Positions 52,219 to 62,205 are shown, counted from the stretch's first letter. The stretch is DNA of 64,000 nt from Fibrisoma montanum (GCF_003583365.1 NZ_QXED01000007.1:62001-126000); one strand, 5' to 3'. Notes: a model not told the origin generated them from the sequence alone. Translations and numbers: made by a program.

Positions 52219-55044
52219 ATGCGCTTTTTATACCTTCTCACCTTCTTTTGCCTGATCTCGACCCTGCCGGTTGTTGGTCAGGCTGTTACAACTCAGCCCG
52301 CGTTCCCGACCGCCGACGCGGAAGTAACCTTGATTTTTGATGTCTCCCAGGCCAAAGACGGCCGCGCCAGGGGACTCCTGGGGAAAACCGACGATGTATA
52401 TCTCTGGTCGGGGGCCGGACGGACCGAAACCGGCAACGCGTTTGAGTTCCAGCCGGCCGGGCAGACGGACTTCGCCAAGCCGTTTGCGCCCGGCAAAATG
52501 ACATCGCTCGGCAACAACAAATGGCAGATCAAGCTCGTCCCCCGAACGTATTTCGGGGTGCCGTCCGGGACACCCATCCGCCAGCTGGGCGTACTGTTAA
52601 AAAGTGGCGACGGCCAGGCGCAGACGGAGGATCTGTTCGTCAGGATTTACGATGGTCGGCTCAGCATCTCGCGGCTTGAACCTACCGGCAAAGACTTTTT
52701 CGTTGCCGCCAACACGGCGCTGCCCGTTCGGTTTACGGCCTCCCAGCGGGCGTCCCTGTCTGTTTTGCTGGATGGACAGCCTATTGCTTCGGCCGAGGAC
52801 CGGGATACCCTCCGCACCACCATCAACACCGGTACACAGACGGGCGTAAAACGTACTGTCATCAGCCGCGCTCAAACCCTGACCGCCCCTACCGGCCAGA
52901 CGGCCGCCGATACGTTCTACTTCACGGTCCGTCCGGAGCCGCCCGTCGTCGCACTCCCGAATGGCCTGCGGGATGGCATCAACTACAGCGCCGACAACCG
53001 CGCTACGCTGGTCCTGTACGCACCTAGAAAGAATTTTGTTTATCTCCTCGGTGAGTTCAACAACTGGACGACTTCACGCCAGTACCTGATGAACCGAACC
53101 CCCGACGGCAACCGCTACTGGCTGGAACTGACGAACCTGACGCCCGGCCAGGAGGTGGCGTATCAATACCTGGTCGACGGCACCATCGGCATCGCAGACC
53201 CGTATGCCGACAAGATTCTGGATCGTAACAACGACAGGTTCATTCCGGCCACTACGTACCCCAGCCTGAAACCCTTCCCCGAGCGGGCCGTGGGCAACAC
53301 CGTGTCAGTGCTGCAACCCGCCCAAACGCCCTTCGCCTTCCAGACCACAACCTTTCAGCGGCCCGACCCGAAAAATCTGGTGGTGTATGAACTACTGGTG
53401 CGTGATTTTGTGCAGAACCGGAACTACCAGACGCTCACCGACAGCCTGCCGTACCTGAAACGTCTGGGCATTAATACCATCGAACTGATGCCGATTATGG
53501 AGTTTTCGGGCAACGACTCCTGGGGGTATAACCCTATTTTCTATTTCGCTCCCGACAAGGCCTACGGCACGAAGAATGACCTGAAGCGTTTCATCGATGC
53601 GGCTCATAAACAGGGCATCGCCGTTGTGCTCGACATGGTACTGAACCAGGCCGACTACGAATTTCCGTACGTAAAGATGTACTGGGACGGCACCCAGCCC
53701 TCGGCCGACAATCCGTATTTCAACCAGCAAGCGACGCACCCATTCAGCGTGTTTTTCGACTTCAACCACGAAAGTGCCGACACCAGAGCGCTGGTCGACC
53801 GGGTGTGCCGCTACTGGCTGCAGGAATACAGATTCGACGGGTTTCGCTTCGACCTCTCCAAAGGCTTCACGCAGAAGAATACCGGGGGCGACGTAGGAGC
53901 CTGGAGCGCCTACGATGCGAGCCGGGTTGCCATCTGGAAACGGATTTACGACCAGATCCGCTCCTACGACCCCACGGCCTATATCATTCTCGAACACTTT
54001 GCCGACAACCAGGAAGAAAAAGAACTGGCCGACTACGGGATGCTCTTCTGGGGCAATCACAACGGGCAGTACCGCACGGCCGCCCGGGGCGTTACGGCCG
54101 GCAGCGACTTTTCGGGCATTTCGTACAAAGCCCGGAACTGGCAGCAACCGAACCTGATCGGCTACATGGAAAGCCACGACGAAGAACGGCTCCTGTTCGA
54201 TGTGCGGCAGAACGGCCGTACGCAGGGATCGTACAACACAAAAAATCTGCCGACCGCCCTCGACCGGGCCAAGCTGGCCGCGGCCTTTTTCCTGCCGGTA
54301 CCGGGGCCGAAACTCATATGGCAGTTTGGCGAACTGGGCTACGACGTATCCATCGACGAGAACGGTCGGACCGGGGCGAAACCCGTGCGCTGGGAGTACC
54401 TGCGCGAGCCGGACCGGCTAAAATTATTCGACGTTTATAGCGAACTGATCAAACTTAAACTGACCCAGCCGGTGTTTTCAACCGACGACTTTTCGGTTTC
54501 ATTCGACGGGGCGGTGAAGCGCCTGACCCTGCGGAGTTCGGGCGGAACGGCGTACATCATTGGTAATTTTGACGTTGTGCCACAAACGGTGGAAGCGGGG
54601 CTGCTGGGGTCAGGAACGTGGTACGATCATTTTTCGGGACAGGAGGTAAGAAGTACGGGGCAGAACGCTCAACTGATTCTGCAGCCGGGCGAGTTTCACG
54701 TGTTCAACACGACCAGAACCGCAGCCGCCAAACCGAACCTGGTTCCGTATACACTCAATTTTCTGACCATTACCGGCGTTGAAGCAGAACCGGCCGATGC
54801 CCTGACGGTTGGTCCTAATCCGGTTCAGGCCGAGGTGGTGGTTAGTCTGACCAACGGGTATCGCGGGGCTGTTGACCTGACGCTGACCGATGCCGGCGGC
54901 CGTTTGCTCCGTTCGTGGCAGACGAACAAGGCGGGGCAGCAGTGGCAGCAAACAATCAACGTCGCTACGTTGCCGACGGGTCTGTATCTGCTGCGCATCC
55001 AGCAGGGCGACCGGCCGATTGTCAGGAAATTACTAAAATTATAG
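52219..55044 (+). CDS. Secreted alpha-amylase-family GH13 with type IX sorting domain
   Basis: A 941-aa extracellular amylase. A signal peptide (FLYLLTFFCLISTLPVV) precedes about 240 residues of beta modules and a CBM48-like segment (FVYLLGEFNNWTTSRQYL, about 270-290). The GH13 (alpha/beta)8 barrel (about 385-800) has DMVLNQADY, the nucleophile Asp in GFRFDLSKG (about 543), the acid Glu in IILEHFADN (about 591) and the Asp in MESHDEER (about 653). The C-terminal about 75 residues (VGPNPVQAEVVV to IVRKLLKL) form a T9SS sorting domain. It would cut starch or glycogen-like glucans on or outside the cell and supply oligosaccharides to the downstream Sus proteins. Confidence 0.92.
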   Translation: MRFLYLLTFFCLISTLPVVGQAVTTQPAFPTADAEVTLIFDVSQAKDGRARGLLGKTDDVYLWSGAGRTETGNAFEFQPAGQTDFAKPFAPGKMTSLGNNKWQIKLVPRTYFGVPSGTPIRQLGVLLKSGDGQAQTEDLFVRIYDGRLSISRLEPTGKDFFVAANTALPVRFTASQRASLSVLLDGQPIASAEDRDTLRTTINTGTQTGVKRTVISRAQTLTAPTGQTAADTFYFTVRPEPPVVALPNGLRDGINYSADNRATLVLYAPRKNFVYLLGEFNNWTTSRQYLMNRTPDGNRYWLELTNLTPGQEVAYQYLVDGTIGIADPYADKILDRNNDRFIPATTYPSLKPFPERAVGNTVSVLQPAQTPFAFQTTTFQRPDPKNLVVYELLVRDFVQNRNYQTLTDSLPYLKRLGINTIELMPIMEFSGNDSWGYNPIFYFAPDKAYGTKNDLKRFIDAAHKQGIAVVLDMVLNQADYEFPYVKMYWDGTQPSADNPYFNQQATHPFSVFFDFNHESADTRALVDRVCRYWLQEYRFDGFRFDLSKGFTQKNTGGDVGAWSAYDASRVAIWKRIYDQIRSYDPTAYIILEHFADNQEEKELADYGMLFWGNHNGQYRTAARGVTAGSDFSGISYKARNWQQPNLIGYMESHDEERLLFDVRQNGRTQGSYNTKNLPTALDRAKLAAAFFLPVPGPKLIWQFGELGYDVSIDENGRTGAKPVRWEYLREPDRLKLFDVYSELIKLKLTQPVFSTDDFSVSFDGAVKRLTLRSSGGTAYIIGNFDVVPQTVEAGLLGSGTWYDHFSGQEVRSTGQNAQLILQPGEFHVFNTTRTAAAKPNLVPYTLNFLTITGVEAEPADALTVGPNPVQAEVVVSLTNGYRGAVDLTLTDAGGRLLRSWQTNKAGQQWQQTINVATLPTGLYLLRIQQGDRPIVRKLLKL

Positions 55045-55103
55045 TGCCGCTTCTGGTGTGAGGTCCGCCGGATTTACCTGAAGCGCACCAACGTTATTGC
55101 GGA

Positions 55104-57038
55104 ATGAAGATTTTTTGGACTATAGTTTTTTTATGGAGTTTTCTGGTCCTGACGTGCCAGGCGCAGATTCGGGTGGAGGTTACGAACTACCCGAATCTGT
55201 CGTCGGCCGGCAAGGGGCTCTACATTGCCGGTGAATTCAATAACTGGGACCCTGGCGACCCGGATTTTAAGCTTCAGAAACAGGCCAATGGGCTGTACGC
55301 CATCAGCCTGCCCGATTCGCTCACTCACTTCGAATACAAGTTCACGCAGGGAAGCTGGGCGCTGGCCGAAGGCGACAGCGATGGGGGCAAAACACCGAAC
55401 CGGGTGTACGACCGGGCCAGGCTCAGCAAAACGCCGGGTACGAATCCAAAGTTGATCCGAACCACTATTGCCGGCTGGGAACAGCGACCGTATTATCGGT
55501 TTGTGGTGACCGAACTACCGGCCAATACGCCCCACGATGCGCAGTTATTCATCACCGGCGATTTTACCAACTGGAACCCCGGCAATCCCGCCTATCGATT
55601 GCAGAAGCAGCCCGACGGCACCTATACCGTTACGGTCTATTCCGACGCCGACCGGCTGGAGTATAAATTTACGCGGGGCAACTGGGAGTCGGTCGAAGGG
55701 CGCGAAGTGGGCAAGGCCCGTCCAAACCGGATCGTGTACCGCAGGGACATCCTCAACGACCAGCCGGTTGACGTGCACATCATCAGCTGGGAGGACCTGA
55801 CGGGTACGTTCAATTTCTACTCGATCTACGACCTGCTGATGCTGTTCTCCTGCTTCCAGGGGCTGCTGCTGCTGATCGCCATCCCGACCATTCATAACTA
55901 CAACTGGCAGGCCAATCGCCGGCTGGTGCTGCTGCTGGGCATCACGTCGGTACTGATGGGCATCCGGGTTATCAGCGGTTTCCGCGACGTAGCCCAGGCT
56001 TATACCAAGCTGCTGCTGGTACCCGACTTCATCTGGTTTATCTACGCCCCCCTGTTTTACTTCTACATTCGTAAACTGCTGTTCAATCAGGATCGTATGG
56101 CGCGGGGCTGGCAATACCATTACCTACCGGCCGCGATCCAACTGCTGGCGTATCTGCCGTATTTCCTGATGGAGAGCAAAGTGTTTCAACTCAAAGTGGT
56201 AAACCGGGCGTGGGACCTCCAGGCACTGTTTATAGGTTTCGGGTTCCTGGCGCTGCTGTTCAACATTCGCTACTGGATTATGTGCCGGAAGCTGATCCGG
56301 GCGTATAAAGACCAGTACCAGACCAGCTATTCCTATGAGCAGAACCTGCAATACCTCAGCAGCGTCCTGACGATCCAGGCCATTTGTCTGACCCTGTGGG
56401 CGTTTATGTACGTCATCGTGGGCTTCAGCCGGATCGTTGACTTCGACGTACTGTCCATTGCTGAACGGAACGTGGATGCGATCTGGCTGGTGTTTTCGAC
56501 GATTACGTATTTCCTGGGCTACTACGCCATCCACCAGCCGGAAGTCTTCAAGCTGCCGGAACCGCTGCCGGTCGGACTGTTTGAGCAGCCAGAGCCGTTA
56601 CCGGTCGTTCCGGCGCCGGTTCAACCGGTGGCGGAACGTATCGACAAGCCGGGTCCCGCCCCACTGGCTCCCCCCGAGCCCGTTCCCGACGAGGACATTC
56701 AGCCGCTGAAGGAACAGGTCGAAGCGTATATGAAGCGCCACAAACCCTACACGAACCCGAACCTGACGATTCATGAACTGGCAACGAAGCTGAAGCTACA
56801 GCCACACGTTCTGTCGCGGGTGATCAACGACGGCTTCGAAAAAAACTTCTTCGACTTCATCAACTACTACCGGGTGGAGGAACTGAAGAAGCGGATGGAC
56901 GACCCGCGCTTCCGCAACTATACGCTGCTGAGTCTGGCCTTCGAGGTTGGGTTCAACTCCAAAACGGCCTTCAACCGGGCGTTCAAAAAGATTACGCAGC
57001 AAACCCCCAGCGACTACTTCAACTACGTACGCGAGTAG
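55104..57038 (+). CDS. Membrane AraC-type regulator with two starch-binding-like modules and 7TM region
   Basis: A 644-aa one-component regulator. After a signal-like N terminus (FWTIVFLWSFLVLTCQA), two tandem carbohydrate-binding E-set modules follow (GLYIAGEFNNWDPGDPDF, about 38-55, and LFITGDFTNWNPGNPAYR, about 150-167), each with the aromatic FNNW/FTNW signature of CBM48/CBM20. Seven hydrophobic helices span about 235-480. A Pro-rich linker leads to a C-terminal AraC HTH (about 540-644, MKRHKPYTNPNLTIHELATK, then FINYYRVEEL and SLAFEVGFNSKTAFNRAFKK). The modules would face the periplasm and the HTH the cytoplasm. It lies between an amylase and susC, so it is the likely starch-sensing activator. 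Analogous in role, not in sequence, to SusR. Confidence 0.88.
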   Translation: MKIFWTIVFLWSFLVLTCQAQIRVEVTNYPNLSSAGKGLYIAGEFNNWDPGDPDFKLQKQANGLYAISLPDSLTHFEYKFTQGSWALAEGDSDGGKTPNRVYDRARLSKTPGTNPKLIRTTIAGWEQRPYYRFVVTELPANTPHDAQLFITGDFTNWNPGNPAYRLQKQPDGTYTVTVYSDADRLEYKFTRGNWESVEGREVGKARPNRIVYRRDILNDQPVDVHIISWEDLTGTFNFYSIYDLLMLFSCFQGLLLLIAIPTIHNYNWQANRRLVLLLGITSVLMGIRVISGFRDVAQAYTKLLLVPDFIWFIYAPLFYFYIRKLLFNQDRMARGWQYHYLPAAIQLLAYLPYFLMESKVFQLKVVNRAWDLQALFIGFGFLALLFNIRYWIMCRKLIRAYKDQYQTSYSYEQNLQYLSSVLTIQAICLTLWAFMYVIVGFSRIVDFDVLSIAERNVDAIWLVFSTITYFLGYYAIHQPEVFKLPEPLPVGLFEQPEPLPVVPAPVQPVAERIDKPGPAPLAPPEPVPDEDIQPLKEQVEAYMKRHKPYTNPNLTIHELATKLKLQPHVLSRVINDGFEKNFFDFINYYRVEELKKRMDDPRFRNYTLLSLAFEVGFNSKTAFNRAFKKITQQTPSDYFNYVRE

Positions 57039-57091
57039 AACTTCCGGTTAGTCAGGCAATGGGGTAATTCTTGTAGGGTCATTCCTGTGAT

Positions 57092-57128
57092 TATACCCCA
57101 AACAACCTCTGAAGGGGTTTGGGGTATA
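57092..57128. promoter_or_regulatory. Inverted repeat after the regulator gene
   Basis: TATACCCCAAAC (57092-57103) and GTTTGGGGTATA (57117-57128) form a perfect 12-bp stem. It lies 54 bp after the regulator stop and may be a terminator (no T tract on either strand) or an operator. It is the first of two strong inverted repeats in the 422-bp gap before susC. Confidence 0.5.
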
Positions 57129-57233
57129 AAATACAAAACGCCACTTGAGGTAGTATAATAACCGGGACATCGAATACCCTAAGCCAGCCCTACCAGACGC
57201 GTACAAAATCATTATTTTTTTAGCTTTTTCGAC

Positions 57234-57272
57234 GAGTTGTAGTACCATTTTCACAAAATGGCACTACAACTC
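57234..57272. promoter_or_regulatory. 18-bp inverted repeat upstream of susC
   Basis: The left arm (57234-57251, starting GAGTTGTAGTACC) and right arm (57255-57272, starting AAAATGGCACTACAAC) match at 17 of 18 positions around a 3-base spacer CAC. It lies about 190 bp before the susC ATG. It is a candidate operator for the starch regulator, or an RNA hairpin. A TTAACAA pair, 10 bp apart (57306-57312, 57316-57322), follows. Confidence 0.55.
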
Positions 57273-57379
57273 ATCGCTTTATCCTCCTGATAATCAGCGA
57301 CTATTTTAACAAATCTTAACAATTGAAGACCTCATTGGCTCCGGAGGCAAAGTGGGACGACCAGCACTATGCAACCTGG

Positions 57380-57387
57380 TACTTTTG
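57380..57387 (+). promoter_or_regulatory. Possible -7 box of the susC promoter
   Basis: TACTTTTG matches TAnnTTTG and lies 73 bp before the susC ATG. No clear -33 element is present, so activation by a regulator would be needed. Confidence 0.35.
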
Positions 57388-57460
57388 TCAGAAATAGTTG
57401 ACTGACACACCGGTCGGATTCAACTGAACTTACTGATAAAATCAATTTTCTAACCAACTC

Positions 57461-60400
57461 ATGGAGAAACTATCCCAAGAAGCAGCCCAACCGGGTAAAG
57501 TGAATCTTCAGTTCACCCGGCAGGCCGTTGCTTTTGTGTTCGCGCTGTTCCTGAGCCTGACAGCCTGGGCGCAGGACGTTACCATTTCGGGCGTCGTGAA
57601 GGAAACCGACGGTACGCCCCTTCCCGGTGTAACGGTTCAGGTGAAGGGCACCACTCGGGGGACTCAGTCAAACGTAGATGGTACGTATCGCATCACCAAC
57701 GTACCCCCTACCGCTACCCTGGTGTTCAGCTTTATCGGTAAAACCCCGCAGGAGATAGCGGTGGGTAACCGCACCACCCTCGACGTTACGCTGCTCGACG
57801 ATTCAAAGTCGCTGCAGGAAGTAGTGATCGTTGGGTATGGGTCGCAGCGCCGGCAGGACGTAACCGGATCGATTGCGTCGATCTCGACCGAAGATTTTCA
57901 GAAGGGAAACATCGTCAACCCTGAGCAGCTGATCCAGGGTAAACTCGCCGGTGTTCAGATTACGCCCCCCAACGGTCAGCCGGGTGGCGGCAGCCAGATC
58001 CGAATCCGTGGTGGCTCGTCGCTGAACGCCAGCAACGATCCGCTCTACGTGATCGACGGCGTACCGGTTGACAATAACGGCATTTCCGGGGCGTCGAACC
58101 CGCTCAGCTTCATCAACCCGCAGGATATTGAAACCTTTACGGTGCTGAAAGATGCATCCGCAGCCGCTATCTACGGTGCCCGGGCCGCCAACGGCGTTAT
58201 CCTGATCACGACCAAGAAAGGCCGGCAGGGCGACCAGCTGCACGTAAACCTGAGCGCCCTGGGTTCGGTTTCGACCAACTCGAAGCTGGTGCCGGTACTG
58301 ACGGGCGACCAGTACCGCGACGTTGTTACCAACCAGATTGGGGCTACGCCGGAGCAGAAAGCGCTGCTCGGTACGGCCAATACCAACTGGCAGGAGCAGA
58401 TTTACCGCACCGCCACCAGCCCGGATATCAACCTGAGCGTTACAGGTTCGACCAAGAACGTACCGTTTCGCGTATCGGCCGGTTTTCTGGATCAGAACGG
58501 GGTGCTGAAAACGTCGAACTTCAAGCGGTATTCCGGTGCCATTGGCCTGACGCCTACGTTCTTCAAAAATCACCTGAAGGTTGATATCAACCTGAAAGGA
58601 TCAATCATCGACAACCGCTTTGCCGATCAGGGCGCTATCGGAGCCGCCATTGCCTTCGACCCGACCCAGCCGGTCTACAGCAACCGCGAAGCGTACGGTG
58701 GCTATTTCGAATGGCTGGATGCCGCAACGGGGCGACCGAACACCCAGGCTACCCGCAACCCGCTGGGTCTGCTGGAGCAGCGCTTCGACGAAAGCACCGT
58801 AAAGCGGAGCTTTGGTAACGCCGTATTCGATTACAAATTCCACTTCCTGCCCGAGTTGCGGGCTAACCTGAACCTCGGCTACGACGTATCATCGAGCGAC
58901 GGGACCATCTTCGTTCCGGCTACGGCGGCATCGCAGTACTACCGGGGCGGGTCGATTGAAGCCAGCGGAGTCAATAACATCTACTCGCAGAAGCGGAACA
59001 ACAAAACCCTGGAGTTCTACCTGAACTACGCGAAAGAGCTGAAGAGCATCGCCAGCCGCGTTGACCTGACGGCCGGGTATTCGTACCAGGATTTCATTCG
59101 TGAGCAGCCCAGCTATCCGGATCGCTTCGCCAACGGCAACGAATACGCCCCGGCGGGCATTCCGTTCAAGACGCAGTACACCCTGCTGGCGTTCTTCGGC
59201 CGGGCCAACTATACGTTCAAAGACCGCTACGTGCTGACGGCCACCATCCGTCGCGATGCGACGTCGCGCTTTAGCCCCGATAACCGCTGGGGTACGTTCC
59301 CGTCGCTGGCGTTTGCCTGGAACGTGAAGGAAGAGTCGTTCCTGAAAGACGTAAAGGCGCTGTCGGCCCTGAAATTCCGGGCGGGATACGGCGTAACGGG
59401 TCAGCAGGATCTGCCGTCTACCCTGAGCGACTACCCGTATCTGGCCCGCTACACCATCAGCGACCCGACGGCGCAGTACCAGTTTGGCGATGCCTTTTAC
59501 CGCACGCTGCGGGCTGAGGGCTACGATGCCAACATCAAATGGGAAGAAACATCGGCCATCAACGCCGGTATCGACTACGCCTTCCTGAACGGCCGCCTGT
59601 CGGGTAGCATCGACGTGTACCAGAAAAAGACCAAAGACCTGTTGAGCGTGATTCCGGTGCCGGCCGGCTCAAACCTGACCAACCAGATCCTGACGAACGT
59701 CGGTAACCTGGAAAACAAGGGTATCGAGTTTGCGATCAACGGTACGCCGATTCAGCGCGAAGGCCTGAACCTGGACCTGGGCTTCAACGTAACTTACAAC
59801 GAGAACAAGATCACGAACCTGACGAAAGTACCGACGCCGAACGATCCGGGCATTCCGGTGGGTGGCATTGGCGGGGCGGTGGGTAACACCATCCAGATTC
59901 AGACGGTCGGTTTCCCCACCAACTCGTACTACGTGCTGAAGCAGGTGTATGACCAGACCGGCAAACCGGTTGAGGGCCTCTATCAGGACATCAACGGCGA
60001 CGGTAAGGTTACCCTCGACGATCGCTACCGGTACCAGTCGGCCAACCCGAAGGTGTTCCTGGGCTTCACAACGCAGCTGACCTACCGCAACCTGACGGCC
60101 GGCTTCGTGCTGCGCAGCAACCTGGGCAACTACGTGTACAACAACGTCAAGTCGTCGCTGGGTACGTACCAGAGCCTGACGAACTCGCTGAACTTCCTGG
60201 CCAACGGGTCGCCGAACCTGCTGGAAACCGGCTTCACCCGTCCGCAGTACTTCTCGGACTATTACCTGGAAAACGGCTCGTTTCTGCGCATGGACAACTT
60301 TAACTTGGGCTACAACTTCGGGAATCTGTTCAGCGTAGCGGGTAACAAGACCAACCTGCGGGTGTCGGCCACGGCCCAGAACGTATTCACGATCACGAAG

Positions 60401-60496
60401 TACACGGGTCTGGACCCGGAGATTGCCGGTGGCGTTGATAACAACTTCTATCCGCGGCCCCGCATTTTTTCACTCGGTGTAAACGTAGGTTTCTAA
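57461..60496 (+). CDS. susC: SusC/RagA-type TonB-dependent outer-membrane transporter
   Basis: A 1011-aa TonB-linked transporter. A long N-terminal signal (QAVAFVFALFLSLTAWAQ, about 24-41) is followed by a carboxypeptidase-regulatory-like domain (TISGVVKETDGTPLPGVTVQ, about 42-130) and the plug (LQEVVIVGYGSQRRQDVTG, about 120-140, then GQPGGGSQIRIRGGSSLNA). A 22-strand barrel fills the rest, ending in LGVNVGF with a terminal Phe. It imports malto-oligosaccharides delivered by SusD using TonB energy; specificity follows from the neighbouring amylases. It has its own promoter region of about 420 bp with strong inverted repeats. Confidence 0.94.
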   Translation: MEKLSQEAAQPGKVNLQFTRQAVAFVFALFLSLTAWAQDVTISGVVKETDGTPLPGVTVQVKGTTRGTQSNVDGTYRITNVPPTATLVFSFIGKTPQEIAVGNRTTLDVTLLDDSKSLQEVVIVGYGSQRRQDVTGSIASISTEDFQKGNIVNPEQLIQGKLAGVQITPPNGQPGGGSQIRIRGGSSLNASNDPLYVIDGVPVDNNGISGASNPLSFINPQDIETFTVLKDASAAAIYGARAANGVILITTKKGRQGDQLHVNLSALGSVSTNSKLVPVLTGDQYRDVVTNQIGATPEQKALLGTANTNWQEQIYRTATSPDINLSVTGSTKNVPFRVSAGFLDQNGVLKTSNFKRYSGAIGLTPTFFKNHLKVDINLKGSIIDNRFADQGAIGAAIAFDPTQPVYSNREAYGGYFEWLDAATGRPNTQATRNPLGLLEQRFDESTVKRSFGNAVFDYKFHFLPELRANLNLGYDVSSSDGTIFVPATAASQYYRGGSIEASGVNNIYSQKRNNKTLEFYLNYAKELKSIASRVDLTAGYSYQDFIREQPSYPDRFANGNEYAPAGIPFKTQYTLLAFFGRANYTFKDRYVLTATIRRDATSRFSPDNRWGTFPSLAFAWNVKEESFLKDVKALSALKFRAGYGVTGQQDLPSTLSDYPYLARYTISDPTAQYQFGDAFYRTLRAEGYDANIKWEETSAINAGIDYAFLNGRLSGSIDVYQKKTKDLLSVIPVPAGSNLTNQILTNVGNLENKGIEFAINGTPIQREGLNLDLGFNVTYNENKITNLTKVPTPNDPGIPVGGIGGAVGNTIQIQTVGFPTNSYYVLKQVYDQTGKPVEGLYQDINGDGKVTLDDRYRYQSANPKVFLGFTTQLTYRNLTAGFVLRSNLGNYVYNNVKSSLGTYQSLTNSLNFLANGSPNLLETGFTRPQYFSDYYLENGSFLRMDNFNLGYNFGNLFSVAGNKTNLRVSATAQNVFTITKYTGLDPEIAGGVDNNFYPRPRIFSLGVNVGF

Positions 60497-60574
60497 GCTC
60501 AGCCACATAGCGTCGGATTTGCGTTGCCGGAGGTTCCGGAGACGCGGATCGACCCTCAAACGAATTGTAAACGA

Positions 60575-62152
60575 ATGAACGCCATAAAACAAATCGCTAA
60601 AATCGGATCGCTGGCGCTGGCCCTTACCGTAACGGCCTGCGTCAATGACTTGGATCGTCAGCCGGAATTCGACGTAACGTCGGCCTCGGTTTACCAGGAC
60701 CCGGCTAATTACAAACAGGTACTGGCCAAACTCTACGCCGTGCTGGCCGTGAGCGGACAGGCTGGTCCGGCCGGTAAGCCCGACATCGGCGGCATCGACG
60801 AAGGGTTCTCCAACTACCTCCGCCAGTACTGGATGGCTCAGGAGCTGACCACCGACGAAGCCGTGATCGGCTGGAACGACGGGTCGGTGAAGGACTACCA
60901 CAACATGACCTGGACCTCCGGCAACGAATTCGTGACGGCCATGTACAACCGGATTTTTTACCTCATTTCCCTGAGCAACGAGTTCATCCGGGAAACGACG
61001 GATGCGAAACTGGCTGAGCGGGGTATCACGGGTCAGGCCGCTACCGATGCGAAAACGTTCCGTGCCGAAGCCCGTTTCCTGCGAGCGCTGGCTTATTACC
61101 ACGCCCTGGACATGTTCGGCAACGTACCGTTCGTGACCGAAGCCGATGCCGTCGGTTCGTTCCTGCCGAAGCAGACCACCCGTCCGGAGCTGTTCAGCTA
61201 CATTGAGAGTGAACTGAAAGCCATTGAAACGGAACTGGCCAATCCCCGCGCGGCCGAATATGGCCGGGCCGATAAGGCAGCCGCCTGGACGCTGCTGGCC
61301 CGGTTGTACCTGAACGCGCAGGTCTACACCGGTACCGCCCGCTGGAACGACGTCGTTACGTACACCAACAAGGTGATTCAATCGAACGCCTACACGCTGG
61401 ACTCGGAGTACAGCAAGCTGTTTCTGGCCGATAACCAGAACTCGAAAGAGATCATCATGCCGGTTACGTTCGACGGAGCCCGCACCAAAACCTACGGCGG
61501 TATGACGTTCCTGATCCACGCAGCCGTGGGGGGCGACAAGATGCAGCCGGGAGATTTCGGCATCAACAGCGGCTGGGCCGGCCTGCGGGCTACCAAAGGG
61601 CTGGTGAACCAGTTTGCCGACCCAACGGGCAAGTCCGACACCCGGGCGATGTTCTTCACCAACGGCCAGAACCTGGAGATCAACGACATCTCGACGTTCA
61701 CCGACGGCTACGCCATCACCAAGTACAAGAACATTACGTCAACGGGTAAAATTGGCGTCGACGAAACGTTCCCCGATACGGATTTCCCGCTCTTCCGCCT
61801 GGCGGATGTGTACCTGATGTACGCCGAAGCCGTCGTACGCGGTGGTTCGGGCGGTGATCTGCCGACGGCCCTGAAATACGTCAACGACCTGCGTCAGCGG
61901 GCCAAAGCCGCGCCCGTTACGTCCATCAACGCCGACTTTATCCTGGCCGAACGCGCCCGCGAACTGTATTGGGAAGGCCACCGCCGAACCGACCTCATTC
62001 GCTACGGCCGGTTCACGACGGCTACGTACCTGTGGCCCTGGAAAGGGGGCGTGAAGGAAGGCCGCGCGGTTGAGAATTTCCGCAACCTGTTCCCGATTCC
62101 AGCTTCAGACCGGATCGCGAACCCGACACTTACGCAGAACGAAGGGTATTAA
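60575..62152 (+). CDS. susD: SusD/RagB-type glycan-binding lipoprotein
   Basis: A 525-aa surface lipoprotein. ATG at 60575 (MNAIKQIAKIGSLALALTVT) is used, although the frame is open 51 bp upstream; the signal ends at lipobox VTAC (Cys22). The TPR-rich SusD fold is evident (NDLDRQPEFDVTSASVYQD, FRAEARFLRALAYYHALDMF and the C-terminal LAERARELYWEGHRRTDLI RYGRF region). It binds starch or malto-oligosaccharides and forms a lid on SusC. It starts 78 bp after susC and is surely co-transcribed. A long hairpin follows before susE. Confidence 0.94.
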   Translation: MNAIKQIAKIGSLALALTVTACVNDLDRQPEFDVTSASVYQDPANYKQVLAKLYAVLAVSGQAGPAGKPDIGGIDEGFSNYLRQYWMAQELTTDEAVIGWNDGSVKDYHNMTWTSGNEFVTAMYNRIFYLISLSNEFIRETTDAKLAERGITGQAATDAKTFRAEARFLRALAYYHALDMFGNVPFVTEADAVGSFLPKQTTRPELFSYIESELKAIETELANPRAAEYGRADKAAAWTLLARLYLNAQVYTGTARWNDVVTYTNKVIQSNAYTLDSEYSKLFLADNQNSKEIIMPVTFDGARTKTYGGMTFLIHAAVGGDKMQPGDFGINSGWAGLRATKGLVNQFADPTGKSDTRAMFFTNGQNLEINDISTFTDGYAITKYKNITSTGKIGVDETFPDTDFPLFRLADVYLMYAEAVVRGGSGGDLPTALKYVNDLRQRAKAAPVTSINADFILAERARELYWEGHRRTDLIRYGRFTTATYLWPWKGGVKEGRAVENFRNLFPIPASDRIANPTLTQNEGY

Positions 62153-62159
62153 TCTGGTT

Positions 62160-62205
62160 CTGCCTACCCGCTCAGGCATCAGCCATGCCCTGAGCGGGTA
62201 GGCAG
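62160..62205. repeat. Strong hairpin between susD and susE
   Basis: A 20-base left arm (62160-62179, starting CTGCCTACCCGCTC) pairs with 62185-62205 (ending GAGCGGGTAGGCAG) with a single extra C as a bulge and a 5-base loop. There is no T tract after it. It could tune the ratio of susCD to downstream message by blocking exonucleases or by partial termination. Confidence 0.65.
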
